64,000 nt of DNA from Methanosphaerula subterraneus (GTDB taxonomy: Archaea; Halobacteriota; Methanomicrobia; Methanomicrobiales; Methanospirillaceae). The DNA lies in NCBI RefSeq assembly GCF_052055875.1, contig NZ_CP170508.1, positions 1,426,001 through 1,490,000 of the forward strand, in the 5' to 3' direction. Within the stretch, counting starts at the first letter, position 1; the number at the start of each line of letters is the position of its first letter. A program made the translations under genes and the position numbers. Below are positions 25,028 to 33,100 of the stretch, piece by piece. The notes under the pieces are model-generated. The model saw only the letters and a program-made list of their open reading frames with translations. It was not told the origin of the DNA and made no database searches.

Positions 25028-25577
25028 CATATCCTCTCCAGTGCGGTCCGAGCGTATGCTCGACCCCGAGATGGTCAAGCACCCTGGCCACGACCATGTC
25101 GACCAGATCGTCGATCGTCTCCGGCCGATGATAGAAGGCAGGGCTCGCGACCATCACCACAGCCCCGGCCTCGTCGGCGGCGAGCATGTTCTTCAGGTGG
25201 ACCCGGCCGAGCGGCATCTCACGGAGGAGAAGCACGCATCGGCGCCTCTCCTTCAGACAGACGTCTGCAGCCCTCCCGATCAGCGTGTCACTGTACCCGT
25301 GAGAGATGCCGGCCAGGGTCTTCATGCTGCATGGGACCACCGCCATCCCATCGATTTTGCATGAACCACTCGCGATATCTGCAGAGAGAAGATGGGGGTC
25401 CACGTAGATCGCATCGAACCCGTCGAGCGAGACCCCTTCATGCACGGCGATCGCACGGGCCTGCTCGGATATGACCAGGTGCACCCTGGCATCCTCACAG
25501 AGCACCTCCAGCAGTCGTCGTGCATAGACGATCCCGCTCGCACCGGTGACCCCGATCACATACTCCCCGCCACTCAT
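25020..25577 (-). CDS. ubiX: Flavin prenyltransferase UbiX
   Basis: 185 residues. Makes prenyl-FMN from FMN and dimethylallyl phosphate, the cofactor of the adjacent UbiD. Motifs: YVIGVTGASGIVYARRLL (flavin site), AVVPCSMKTLAGISHGY, REMPLGRVHLKNML and ASPAFYHRPETIDDLVD, all diagnostic. The 8 bp overlap with the decarboxylase indicates coupled translation of enzyme and cofactor synthase. Confidence 0.95.
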   Translation of the reverse strand: MSGGEYVIGVTGASGIVYARRLLEVLCEDARVHLVISEQARAIAVHEGVSLDGFDAIYVDPHLLSADIASGSCKIDGMAVVPCSMKTLAGISHGYSDTLIGRAADVCLKERRRCVLLLREMPLGRVHLKNMLAADEAGAVVMVASPAFYHRPETIDDLVDMVVARVLDHLGVEHTLGPHWRGYDA

Positions 25578-25588
25578 ACCTGCCTCAT

Positions 25589-26080
25589 CTATACAGTATC
25601 ACCGTCGGATAATGTATGCTCTGCTGATCGCTCATCACTGGCCGACTCTTCGGTCTCCGAACGCCAGACCTCGTACACCCTGTCGGCATCGCGGTCATCG
25701 ATCCGGCAATGATCCTGATCGCTCTCCGGATCCAGCGGCACCACCCCGACAAAAACTCCGCCTTTGATCACATACAGGGAGCGATAGAGCCAGGGGGCAT
25801 GCATCCGGACCTGCCTGCCATAGTAGACCTCGGTGGCCAGCGCGAGCGTGCAGTAGATCTCCGGACCGATCTCAAAGAGAACGGTGCGGACATACCGGCG
25901 CATGTACCAGCGGAGTTCCGAGACCAGCGAGAGGGCAGACCCGAGTGAGGCCATCCTGACGATCACCCCGTACGGCACCTCAGAGGGTTGATAAAAACGG
26001 AGCGCGGCACGTGCGGTTTCTGAAGCTAAAAGAGTCTGGTACAGGGAGATCCCCTCCCTTCCCAGGAAGAGGACGTCCAT
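25589..26080 (-). CDS. Conserved-looking hypothetical protein between PAN and UbiX
   Basis: 163 residues, not recognised. The N-terminal two thirds looks folded, with hydrophobic strands (MDVLFLGREGISLYQ, VPYGVIVRMAS, TVLFEIGPEIYCTLAL, SLYVIKGGVFVGVVPLD). The last about 45 residues are strongly acidic and probably disordered. Its ATG lies one base after the PAN stop (TGATATG), so it is almost certainly co-transcribed and coupled with PAN. A proteasome- or lipid-related role is only a guess from position. Confidence 0.7.
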   Translation of the reverse strand: MDVLFLGREGISLYQTLLASETARAALRFYQPSEVPYGVIVRMASLGSALSLVSELRWYMRRYVRTVLFEIGPEIYCTLALATEVYYGRQVRMHAPWLYRSLYVIKGGVFVGVVPLDPESDQDHCRIDDRDADRVYEVWRSETEESASDERSAEHTLSDGDTV

Positions 26081-26081
26081 A

Positions 26082-27242
26082 TCAGGTGAACATGCGCTCG
26101 TCGGTGGCGGTATCTGTCCGGATCTTTCTGATCGCAGCGATGAAGTCCTGCTGTTCGATGGCAGAGGCCTTCTTTCTGACTGCCATCATCCCTGCTTCCC
26201 TGCAGACGGACTGGAGCTCCGCACCGGTGAAGGTCTCGGTCATCTCTGAGAGCAGATCAATGTCGACGTTGGAGAGGGTCATATTCTTCGAGTGGATCGA
26301 GAGGATCGACCGGCGCGAGCCCTTGTCCGGCAGCGGTATTTCGATCACCCGATCGAACCGCCCGGGGCGTAACAGGGCCGGGTCGAGCATGTCCACCCGG
26401 TTCGTTGCGGCCATGATCCGGACGTCTCCCCGGTTGTTGAACCCGTCCATTTCGGCCAGCAGCTGCATCATGGTCCGCTGCACCTCGGCACTCCCCGAGG
26501 TCCCGTCATTGGTCCTGATCGAACCGACCGCGTCGATCTCATCGATGAAGATGATCGAGGGGGCCCTCTCACGTGCAAGCGTGAAGAGTTCCCTGACCAG
26601 TTGAGCGCCTTCACCGATGAACTTGTGAACCAGTTCGCTCCCGGACATCCTGATGAAGGTGGCCTTCGCCTCATGGGCGACCGCCTTTGCGATCAGGGTC
26701 TTGCCGGTCCCGGGCGAACCATGGAGCAGGATCCCCTTCGGCGGTTCGACACCCACCTGCAGGAAGATCTCAGGCCTAGTCAGCGGGTACTCGACGGCCT
26801 CCCGCACCTCCTCGATCTGTTCTGCAAGTCCGCCGATCTGGTCGAATGAGACATCGGGCGAGGCGTCCAGTTCCATCACCCTGATCCGTGCATCAAAGAT
26901 ATTGCCGACGATCCTGACCACAGAGAGCGAGTTGTTCACTGCGACTTTGGTCCCCGGCTTTAAGGTACGATACAGATCCTCGTCAATATGTGTCAGGTAC
27001 TCCTGGTTATTCCCCTGCTGCCGGAGGTAGATCACGCCATCCCCGAGCATGTCCACGACCACAGCCACAAAGAGTGGCATCCGCTTCAGCTGGTTGTTCT
27101 CCTTCTTGAGATGAGCATTCTCCTTCTGGAGGGTGTCGAACCTCATCTTCAGTTCGAGAAACTGGGCCTCGATCTGCTGAAGCTCAATCTGATAATTGAG
27201 TTCACTGCCAGCATTAACGTTATTGATAATGGTATCGTCCAT
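26082..27242 (-). CDS. pan: Proteasome-activating nucleotidase PAN
   Basis: 386 residues. AAA+ unfoldase that feeds the 20S proteasome. Order: N-terminal coiled coil (about 15-55), OB domain (about 57-125), AAA domain with Walker A GSPGTGKT (Ser replaces the usual second Pro), pore loop KFIGEGA, Walker B IIFIDEID and arginine finger region LRPGRFDR. The C-terminus ends RMFT, so the usual Hb-Tyr-X gate-opening tail is Hb-Phe-X here. It is divergent from the dehydratase small subunit with only 38 bp between. Confidence 0.95.
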   Translation of the reverse strand: MDDTIINNVNAGSELNYQIELQQIEAQFLELKMRFDTLQKENAHLKKENNQLKRMPLFVAVVVDMLGDGVIYLRQQGNNQEYLTHIDEDLYRTLKPGTKVAVNNSLSVVRIVGNIFDARIRVMELDASPDVSFDQIGGLAEQIEEVREAVEYPLTRPEIFLQVGVEPPKGILLHGSPGTGKTLIAKAVAHEAKATFIRMSGSELVHKFIGEGAQLVRELFTLARERAPSIIFIDEIDAVGSIRTNDGTSGSAEVQRTMMQLLAEMDGFNNRGDVRIMAATNRVDMLDPALLRPGRFDRVIEIPLPDKGSRRSILSIHSKNMTLSNVDIDLLSEMTETFTGAELQSVCREAGMMAVRKKASAIEQQDFIAAIRKIRTDTATDERMFT

Positions 27243-27280
27243 ATCAATAGTATAATGTAATTTTCAAACATTTATTAGGT

Positions 27281-27685
27281 ATGGAAGTGACCATGCAGGG
27301 AAGAGGAATTGCAAAAGGGTCAGGATATGGGGATTTACTGGTCAGCGAAGCCCCCATATCCTTCCTATCAGGAGTGGACCCGGCGACAGGGGTCATCATC
27401 GAACAGGGGCATCCACTGCAGGGCAGGTCCATCGAAGGGACTGTCTTCGCCTTCCCCCATGGCAAGGGGTCGACGGTCGGGTCCTACATCCTCTATGCAC
27501 TCGCACGGAACCACAAGGCCCCGGCTGCGATCATCAACCAGGAGGCAGAACCGATCATTGTGGTCGGAGCGATCATCAGTGGTATCCCGATGGTCGACCG
27601 GCTCGAGATCCCGTTTGAGGAACTCAAAGAGCACCGAACGGCCAGGGTGAACGGAGAGACCGGCGAGGTGACCTTTGACGACTGA
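27281..27685 (+). CDS. Phosphomevalonate dehydratase small subunit (aconitase X swivel domain, DUF126)
   Basis: 134 residues (or 130 from ATG 27293, MQGRGIAKG, preceded by GGAAGTGA). The swivel domain pairs with the DUF521 large subunit. Motifs: RGIAKGSGYGDLLVS at the start, PLQGRSIEGTVFAFPHGKGSTVGSYILY in parts (the GKGSTVGS loop carries the catalytic Ser region) and the C-terminal INQEAEPIIVVGAIISGIP. An AT-rich element around 27250 fits a leaderless transcript. The partner lies 3.5 kb away on the other strand. It precedes ilvD by 51 bp. Confidence 0.9.
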   Translation: MEVTMQGRGIAKGSGYGDLLVSEAPISFLSGVDPATGVIIEQGHPLQGRSIEGTVFAFPHGKGSTVGSYILYALARNHKAPAAIINQEAEPIIVVGAIISGIPMVDRLEIPFEELKEHRTARVNGETGEVTFDD

Positions 27686-27736
27686 AGGGGCAGGAAATGG
27701 GAAGAACAGATATGCATCGGCGGAGGATAGACTGGT

Positions 27737-29380
27737 ATGAGAAGTGACGAGATCAAGGTCGGATACCAGCGGGCACCCAACCGCTCGCTGCTCCGGGCGC
27801 TGGGAGTGACCGACGAGGAGATGGGCCAGCCGTTCATCGGGATCGCGAACGCGTGGAACACGATCGTCCCCGGTCACCTGCATCTTCGGACACTCGCGGA
27901 GAAGGTCAGGGAAGGGATCTGCGCAGCCGGGGGAGTCCCCTTCGAGTTCGGGGTGATCGGGATCTGTGACGGGATCGCGATGGGCCATACCGGGATGCGG
28001 TACTCGCTCCCCTCCCGGGAGACGGTCGCCGACTCGATCGAACTGATGACCGAGGCACACCGGCTCGACGGGCTGGTCTGCATCGGCACCTGCGACAAGA
28101 TCGTTCCCGGAATGCTGATGGCGGCGGCACGGTGCAACATTCCGACGATTGTGCTGACCGGCGGGCCGATGATGACCGGGTGCAGCAATGGCAAAGACCT
28201 CTCCCTGACAGATGTCTTTGAAGGGGTCGGGAAGGTCGCAGCCGGCGGGATCACCGAGGAGGAACTGCACACCCTCGAGTGCAGCGCGATGCCCGGGTGC
28301 GGCTCCTGCCAGGGGCTCTACACCGCCAACACGATGGCCTGTATCACCGAATCGCTCGGGATGTCGCTCCCCGGGTGTGCGGCCATCCCTGCCGTGGACG
28401 CTGCGAAGCTCCGGATCGCCCGCAAGACCGGCGAACGGGTGGTCGGGCTGGTGAAGGAACAGGTGACGCCACGGGCGATCATCACGGCCTCGTCGATCAG
28501 AAACGCGATCAGGGTCGACATGGCGCTCGGCGGTTCGACCAACACCGTCCTCCACCTGATGGCCATCGCAGAAGAGGCCGGGTTACCCTTTGCGATCGAC
28601 CAGTTCTCAGAGATTGCAGAGCAGATCCCCCATATCAGTTCGATGCAGCCCGGCGGACCGTACTCAATGCAGCAGCTTCACCAGGCCGGCGGTATCCCGG
28701 CCGTCGAGCAGCGGCTGATCAGTCTGCTCGAGGACGGGCCCACCGTCTCCGGGCTGAGTGTACACCAGATCGCAGCCCGGGGCGTTGTCACTGATGAAAA
28801 GGTGATCAACTCGATCGAGCACCCCGTGCATGCTGCCGGCGGGCTGAAGATCCTTCGCGGGAGCCTTGCCCCGGACTCTGCCGTGGTGAAGTGCTCGGCC
28901 GTCAACGATGATATGTGGACCCACGAGGGGCCGGCCAGGGTCTATAACGGCGAACAGGCCGCCATGGACGCGATCCTCGCCCGGCAGGTTCTAGAGGGGG
29001 ACGTGGTCGTGATCCGGTACGAAGGGCCGAAGGGCGGGCCCGGGATGCCGGAGATGCTCTCACCGACCTCCGCCCTGATGGGACTCGGGTACACCCGGGT
29101 CGCCCTGGTCACGGACGGACGGTTCTCAGGCGGTACCCGTGGCCCCTGCATCGGTCACGTGGCCCCGGAGGCGGCGATCGGCGGACCGATCGCACTGGTG
29201 ACGGACGGGGACCGGATCAGGATCGATCTCTATGCACAGTCGATCGATCTGCTGGTCGACGATGCTACCCTTTCAGACCGACGGAAGTCCTGGCAGCCAC
29301 CAGAACAGCACCTTTCCGGGGTTCTGGCCAGGTATGCAGCCACGGTCGGGCAGGCGGACCACGGCGCCGTTCAGCGGTAA
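27737..29380 (+). CDS. ilvD: Dihydroxy-acid dehydratase
   Basis: 547 residues. Fe-S enzyme of valine, leucine and isoleucine synthesis that turns 2,3-dihydroxy acids into 2-keto acids. Cluster cysteines lie in IGTCDKIVPGMLMA and ECSAMPGCGSCQGLYTAN. Other family marks are DGIAMGHTGMRYSLPSRE, ALGGSTNTVLHL, the GGPGMPEMLSPTSA block and TDGRFSGGTRGPCIGHV. It ends 51 bp after the dehydratase small-subunit gene began its run, so the two may share a transcript. Confidence 0.97.
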   Translation: MRSDEIKVGYQRAPNRSLLRALGVTDEEMGQPFIGIANAWNTIVPGHLHLRTLAEKVREGICAAGGVPFEFGVIGICDGIAMGHTGMRYSLPSRETVADSIELMTEAHRLDGLVCIGTCDKIVPGMLMAAARCNIPTIVLTGGPMMTGCSNGKDLSLTDVFEGVGKVAAGGITEEELHTLECSAMPGCGSCQGLYTANTMACITESLGMSLPGCAAIPAVDAAKLRIARKTGERVVGLVKEQVTPRAIITASSIRNAIRVDMALGGSTNTVLHLMAIAEEAGLPFAIDQFSEIAEQIPHISSMQPGGPYSMQQLHQAGGIPAVEQRLISLLEDGPTVSGLSVHQIAARGVVTDEKVINSIEHPVHAAGGLKILRGSLAPDSAVVKCSAVNDDMWTHEGPARVYNGEQAAMDAILARQVLEGDVVVIRYEGPKGGPGMPEMLSPTSALMGLGYTRVALVTDGRFSGGTRGPCIGHVAPEAAIGGPIALVTDGDRIRIDLYAQSIDLLVDDATLSDRRKSWQPPEQHLSGVLARYAATVGQADHGAVQR

Positions 29381-29395
29381 CCTCGTTCCGCAACC

Positions 29396-29401
29396 TTTTT
29401 T
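29396..29401 (+). terminator. T-run after ilvD
   Basis: Six T begin 16 bp past the ilvD stop. The 264 bp gap to the carbonic anhydrase gene also holds an inverted repeat (GGGCCAG 29457-29463 with CTGGCCC 29488-29494). No gene is visible in the gap. Confidence 0.35.
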
Positions 29402-29644
29402 AATCTCCATACTGAAGATCAAATTCTCCAGTGCATCGTGTTGGATATCCCATTCCGGGCCAGCCGCAGACCTCCATGATTCAGAGTCTGGCCCATGAGA
29501 AGTCGGCGGTGTAAAATACGGTCGAAGAATTCGGTGGATTGCTCCCATTTCCGGCTCTTATTACGTCAGAAGCAGAAATGCGGATAGATTCGACCGTCAT
29601 TACTATTTGGATTTCTTACAGCAGATGCCTGGCAGGTGACGATC

Positions 29645-30226
29645 ATGATAGACCAGTTAATCGAGGGAAACAAGCGTTTTCTAGAGACGGACTTTTTAGA
29701 GAACAAGGATTACTACCAGGGACTCTCAACAGGGCAGAGCCCGAAGGTGCTCTGGATCGGGTGTTCAGACTCACGGGTCGACCCGGAGCGGATCACGGCT
29801 GCCCGCGCAGGTGAGATCTTTGTCCACCGGAACATCGGAAACATCGTCCCGATCAGCGGATGGAACTTTGCGACGGTGCTCGAGTATGCGGTCAATCACC
29901 TGAAGGTGAAGGATATTGTGATCTGCGGCCACTCAGACTGCGGGGCCATCAAGGGGCTCGGCAAGGAGACGAACGACGCCTATGTCCCGTTCTGGCTGGG
30001 CAACGCAATCACGGCAAAAGAGCGGGTCGACCAGAGACTTCCCCCGGCATCGACCCCTGAGGAAGAGAAGGCCAGACTGAACGAGATCGTCAAAGAGAAT
30101 GTCCGCCTGCAGCTCGAGCACCTGCGGAACTATCCCCTGGTGAAGAAGGCAGAACGGGAGGAGAAGGTCACACTCCACGGCCTCTACTTTGACATTGAGT
30201 CAGGGATACTCTCGCCGGTCACTTAA
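29645..30226 (+). CDS. Beta-class carbonic anhydrase
   Basis: 193 residues from the ATG at 29645 (MIDQLIEGNKRFL). The in-frame GTG at 29636 is part of the ribosome site AGGTGA. It interconverts CO2 and bicarbonate. Zinc ligands are Cys in WIGCSDSRVDPE and His/Cys in VICGHSDCGAIKG, the full beta-class set. The family segment HRNIGNIVP is present. It likely supplies CO2/bicarbonate for methanogenesis and carboxylations. The 3' end overlaps the convergent thioredoxin-like gene by 4 bp. Confidence 0.93.
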   Translation: MIDQLIEGNKRFLETDFLENKDYYQGLSTGQSPKVLWIGCSDSRVDPERITAARAGEIFVHRNIGNIVPISGWNFATVLEYAVNHLKVKDIVICGHSDCGAIKGLGKETNDAYVPFWLGNAITAKERVDQRLPPASTPEEEKARLNEIVKENVRLQLEHLRNYPLVKKAEREEKVTLHGLYFDIESGILSPVT

Positions 30227-30564
30227 ACGAGCCGACGATCGATCTCCTTTTTGATCTGTTCGAGCGAGATCCTTCCCATCGGAACCAGTTTCCGGTCGAT
30301 CAGCACAAACGGAATCGGCGGGTACTGGTCCCTGAGAATCTCTTTCACATAGTCGGGGACCAGATCGTCGATCAACACCAGTGAGAGGGCGACTTTTCCA
30401 CCATACTCATCCTTAAGCGCCTGGCGGAGCGCATCCACCGCAGGGAGCAGTTTCCCGGTGGGATGACAGGCTGTCAGTCCACAGGTCCGCTGTTCATCGC
30501 AGGGAAATGGTGAGCAGGACGCATTCTTCAGCCCGATGATCTCGATATGTAACTGTTGATCCAT
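30223..30564 (-). CDS. Thioredoxin-like protein with CxxC-rich N-terminus
   Basis: 113 residues from the ATG at 30564 (MDQQLHIEIIGLKN). A thioredoxin-like fold is suggested by strand IEIIGL, then a cysteine cluster ASCSPFPCDEQRTCGLTACHP (in parts), strands VALSLVLIDD and PFVLIDRKLVPMGRIS and a final helix. The cis-Pro region is QYPPIPFVLID. It carries four cysteines in the active-site loop instead of a plain CxxC, so metal or disulfide relay roles are both open. It is close to an FTR-like reductase and a glutaredoxin-like gene on the same strand. Confidence 0.7.
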   Translation of the reverse strand: MDQQLHIEIIGLKNASCSPFPCDEQRTCGLTACHPTGKLLPAVDALRQALKDEYGGKVALSLVLIDDLVPDYVKEILRDQYPPIPFVLIDRKLVPMGRISLEQIKKEIDRRLV

Positions 30565-30683
30565 AGCTGATAATGGTACATCTGCTATATCAGGCATTTG
30601 ATAGGTGGATACTCTCTGCCAGGGTTCCGGGAAGGATCGCCACTGGCGGGCGCATGCCATTCTGGCAGGAAAAATGGTTGATA

Positions 30684-31202
30684 TCAGAAGAACCGGACGA
30701 ACCGGTCCCGGTCTGCTTTACAGATCGGGCAGACCAGCGGGGGAGTGTTCATCGCACAGAGGTAGCCGCAGACAGGACACCGGTAGACGGGGAACGGCAG
30801 CACTCCACCAAGCGGAGGAGCATGCTGCCCGACCTCCTTAACCACCCGCTCGGCTGCAGGGGGGCGCCGTTCCGGGATCGACTCGAGATGTTGTTGTCCC
30901 TGCAGCACTGCAGCCGAGACATAGAGCGCACAGTAACACCCGCCGAACTCCGCAAGGTCAGGGTCGCGGTAGTCACAGGGGCAGATGATGTCAAGATCCT
31001 TCTCCCGCACCCCGCTGGCCAGGCGGCAGGGGCAGGCCTGGTACCCGTACCGCTCCCTGTTGGTCAGCAAACCTCTCATCAGCCCGAGCACGAACTCCTT
31101 ATCCTGATTCAGGTGGTATCCGGCCTGCCCGGCCTCCCGGCTCAACCGCTCGAACAGGGCAACGGCGGCCGCATCAGTGACCGGCGTCTCCTCGGAGATC
31201 AT
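30684..31202 (-). CDS. Ferredoxin:disulfide reductase, FTR catalytic domain fused to rubredoxin-like domain
   Basis: 172 residues. The N-terminal FTR catalytic domain (about 1-110) has the [4Fe-4S]/redox disulfide cysteines in ACPCRLASG, IICPCDYRDPDL and GGCYCALYV. The C-terminal rubredoxin-like zinc/iron knuckles are VYRCPVCGYLC and LVCPICKAD. This fusion matches the ferredoxin:disulfide reductase characterised in Methanosarcina acetivorans, which reduces protein disulfides with electrons from ferredoxin. The start overlaps the glutaredoxin-like gene (ATGA), so the latter is the probable substrate. Confidence 0.9.
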   Translation of the reverse strand: MISEETPVTDAAAVALFERLSREAGQAGYHLNQDKEFVLGLMRGLLTNRERYGYQACPCRLASGVREKDLDIICPCDYRDPDLAEFGGCYCALYVSAAVLQGQQHLESIPERRPPAAERVVKEVGQHAPPLGGVLPFPVYRCPVCGYLCAMNTPPLVCPICKADRDRFVRFF

Positions 31203-31477
31203 GCCAGTTCCTTCCTGATCTCATCTTCCCGAAAACCGACGATCACATGATCGTTCCCGATCACCAGGGTCGGAAACGAGAGGTGGGGGTTGAACCGTTC
31301 TATCTCTCTGACCACCTGCTCCTGCTCATCCTGGGCGACCTTGTCGACATACAGGTACGAGAACTTCACGCCGAGCGACTTCAACAGGTCCCTGGTCTTC
31401 GCACACCATCCACAGGTGCTGAGTGCATAGAGCATCACGCTCCCCTTATCCCTGCCGTCCACAACTTCAATCTGCAT
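31199..31477 (-). CDS. Glutaredoxin-like protein
   Basis: 92 residues from the ATG at 31477 (MQIEVVDGRDKGS); an in-frame GTG at 31486 is possible. Thioredoxin fold with active-site STCGWCAKTRDLL (about 20-32), the cis-Pro in LSFPTLVIGN and the C-terminal DHVIVGFREDEIRKEL. In methanogens such proteins are reduced by ferredoxin-linked disulfide reductase rather than by glutathione. Coupled with the FTR-rubredoxin gene by a 4 bp overlap. Confidence 0.88.
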   Translation of the reverse strand: MQIEVVDGRDKGSVMLYALSTCGWCAKTRDLLKSLGVKFSYLYVDKVAQDEQEQVVREIERFNPHLSFPTLVIGNDHVIVGFREDEIRKELA

Positions 31478-31598
31478 GGTAATCACTATCCGTATTATCT
31501 GGTAATGATGAGGAATCTAATATAAAGGTTCTGCTCACCCAAATTTGCAAAAGAGGATTTTTTGAGTTGGAACAGAGTTTTATCCAGATCGACGGGAT

Positions 31599-32258
31599 TT
31601 ATCCTTCCCGGCCGCTCCCTTCTCCGATCAGCACCCCCCAGTTATAGGCCACGAGCAGCAGGATGAAGAGGGTCAGCGGCGCGCTGATCGCGAACACCCG
31701 GCCGATCCCGGTGTACCCGATCATCAGGTTGTACAGGGCATGGAGGGTTAATGAGACCGTGTACAGTCCGAAGAGGAGGACAGGGAGTGACCTTTTAGAG
31801 AGGTTACTGGTCAGAAAGATGCCGTAACCGATGATAGCGGTCATACACCCGTGCATCACCGAGGAGGTGATCCCCCGGATGAGAGCATAGAGGACAGGGC
31901 CGGCCCCGGTCAGGGAGAGCGCGGTGATATAAACATAGTTTTCAAGGATCGCAAATCCGAACCCTGATGCCATGGCCAGCACCAGCAACGACCGGTCGTA
32001 CCGCCGGCCGGTCAGCAGCAGGATCAGAAAGAGGGGCAGGGCTTTGAGAAACTCTTCAACGACCGGGGCGATTGTGACACTGGGGACCATGGTAGTGGTG
32101 GCGAAGAGATCAACCAGGCTGGAGTTGAGGTAGGACGCGAGTGCCCCTGCACATACCCCCCAGACCAGGAACGAGACGATCAACCGCTGTTCACCCTCGA
32201 GGAAGATCAGTAGAAAGCAGAGCGGAATCGCGATCGCAAAGAAGAATGCAAGGATCAT
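31599..32258 (-). CDS. PrsW-family intramembrane metalloprotease
   Basis: 219 residues, about eight hydrophobic segments. It holds the four PrsW motifs: APVVEEFLKALPLF (EExxK), FAILENYVYI (FxxxENxxY), SSVMHGCMTAIIGYG (HxxxT) and LTLHALYNLM (HxxxN). In bacteria PrsW cuts anti-sigma factors within the membrane. The archaeal substrates are unknown. The start overlaps the stop of the next membrane protein (ATGA), marking that protein as a partner or substrate candidate. Confidence 0.88.
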   Translation of the reverse strand: MILAFFFAIAIPLCFLLIFLEGEQRLIVSFLVWGVCAGALASYLNSSLVDLFATTTMVPSVTIAPVVEEFLKALPLFLILLLTGRRYDRSLLVLAMASGFGFAILENYVYITALSLTGAGPVLYALIRGITSSVMHGCMTAIIGYGIFLTSNLSKRSLPVLLFGLYTVSLTLHALYNLMIGYTGIGRVFAISAPLTLFILLLVAYNWGVLIGEGSGREG

Positions 32259-33007
32259 GCCCGCTCCTCCCGGACTCGCTGCAACAGCCCGATCTCCAGC
32301 AGGGAAAAGGAGAGTACGATCAGGGGGCCGACGAGTCTGAACGGCCAGAGGTCAGGGAACGCGGTTTCACGGACTGCATAGAGCAGATGGGCGACGATAA
32401 ACATGCATGTGCCGGCGAAGAGAAATCGGTTTTCATAGACCTGGCAGGAGAGGGAGACCAGCAGCAGGTACCCACTGAACAGAAAGAAGAGGAGGGTGAC
32501 CCCGGTCGATAGCGTGAGGCCGAGGTGCAGGATCAGGTACACCGGAATGGAGAAGAGCAGGATGAGACCGAGGGCGATACCCGCCGAGCGGGGTTGCGAC
32601 CGGGCGGAAACGGGAAAGACCTCTGTATATCCGGAGGCCAGGAAGAGGAAAAAACCAAGAAGCCCTGCTTCAGAGACTGTCGGGTACATCAGGGTAGGCC
32701 CAATGATCAGGGTGTAAGCATACCAGAAGGTGTTGGCCAGGGTCCAGCCGCCGAATGCAAACCCTGCATAGATCAGCAGCAGGTCCCGGGACCAGAAGAT
32801 AAACAAGGCTGCACAGACGACCATACCCGTGATACTGGCCAGAAACTGCAGTCCATTGCTGACTGTACCGAACCCTTCAAAGGTGTGAGACGGGAGGAGC
32901 AGTACAGCCAGGACAAGGACGAGCGAGCCGGCCATCAAGAGAGAGAAGAAGGCCAGTCCGGACCTATACCACCATGGTACCGATGAAGCCCCCTTGAGAT
33001 CTATCAC
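32255..33007 (-). CDS. Uncharacterised polytopic membrane protein coupled to PrsW
   Basis: 250 residues, not recognised. About seven hydrophobic segments fill nearly the whole length (about 18-40, 48-73, 75-98, 108-128, 145-165, 168-190, 195-240), with short loops and no extended soluble domain. Aromatic residues cluster in WTLANTFWYAYTLI. The seven-segment plan is like small sensor or carrier membrane domains, but no motif proves this. It is first in a two-gene unit with prsW and divergent from the Nramp-like gene. Confidence 0.7.
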   Translation of the reverse strand: MIDLKGASSVPWWYRSGLAFFSLLMAGSLVLVLAVLLLPSHTFEGFGTVSNGLQFLASITGMVVCAALFIFWSRDLLLIYAGFAFGGWTLANTFWYAYTLIIGPTLMYPTVSEAGLLGFFLFLASGYTEVFPVSARSQPRSAGIALGLILLFSIPVYLILHLGLTLSTGVTLLFFLFSGYLLLVSLSCQVYENRFLFAGTCMFIVAHLLYAVRETAFPDLWPFRLVGPLIVLSFSLLEIGLLQRVREERA

Positions 33008-33100
33008 TCACAGGGATGCGCAGAAGAAAGTTAAAAACATGCCCTTCTGATTGCATACAGACACACATATCCGTGTCTATGCAGACAGTACTGATCAGCG

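Noticed and set aside
27368..28555. 395-codon minus-strand frame opposite ilvD and the dehydratase small subunit
   Set aside because: It spans two real genes with firm family motifs; composition is typical of an antisense shadow.
29457..29494. 7 bp inverted repeat between ilvD and carbonic anhydrase as a riboswitch or RNA gene
   Set aside because: The stem is short with a 24-base loop and no conserved motif; it is expected by chance at this GC content.
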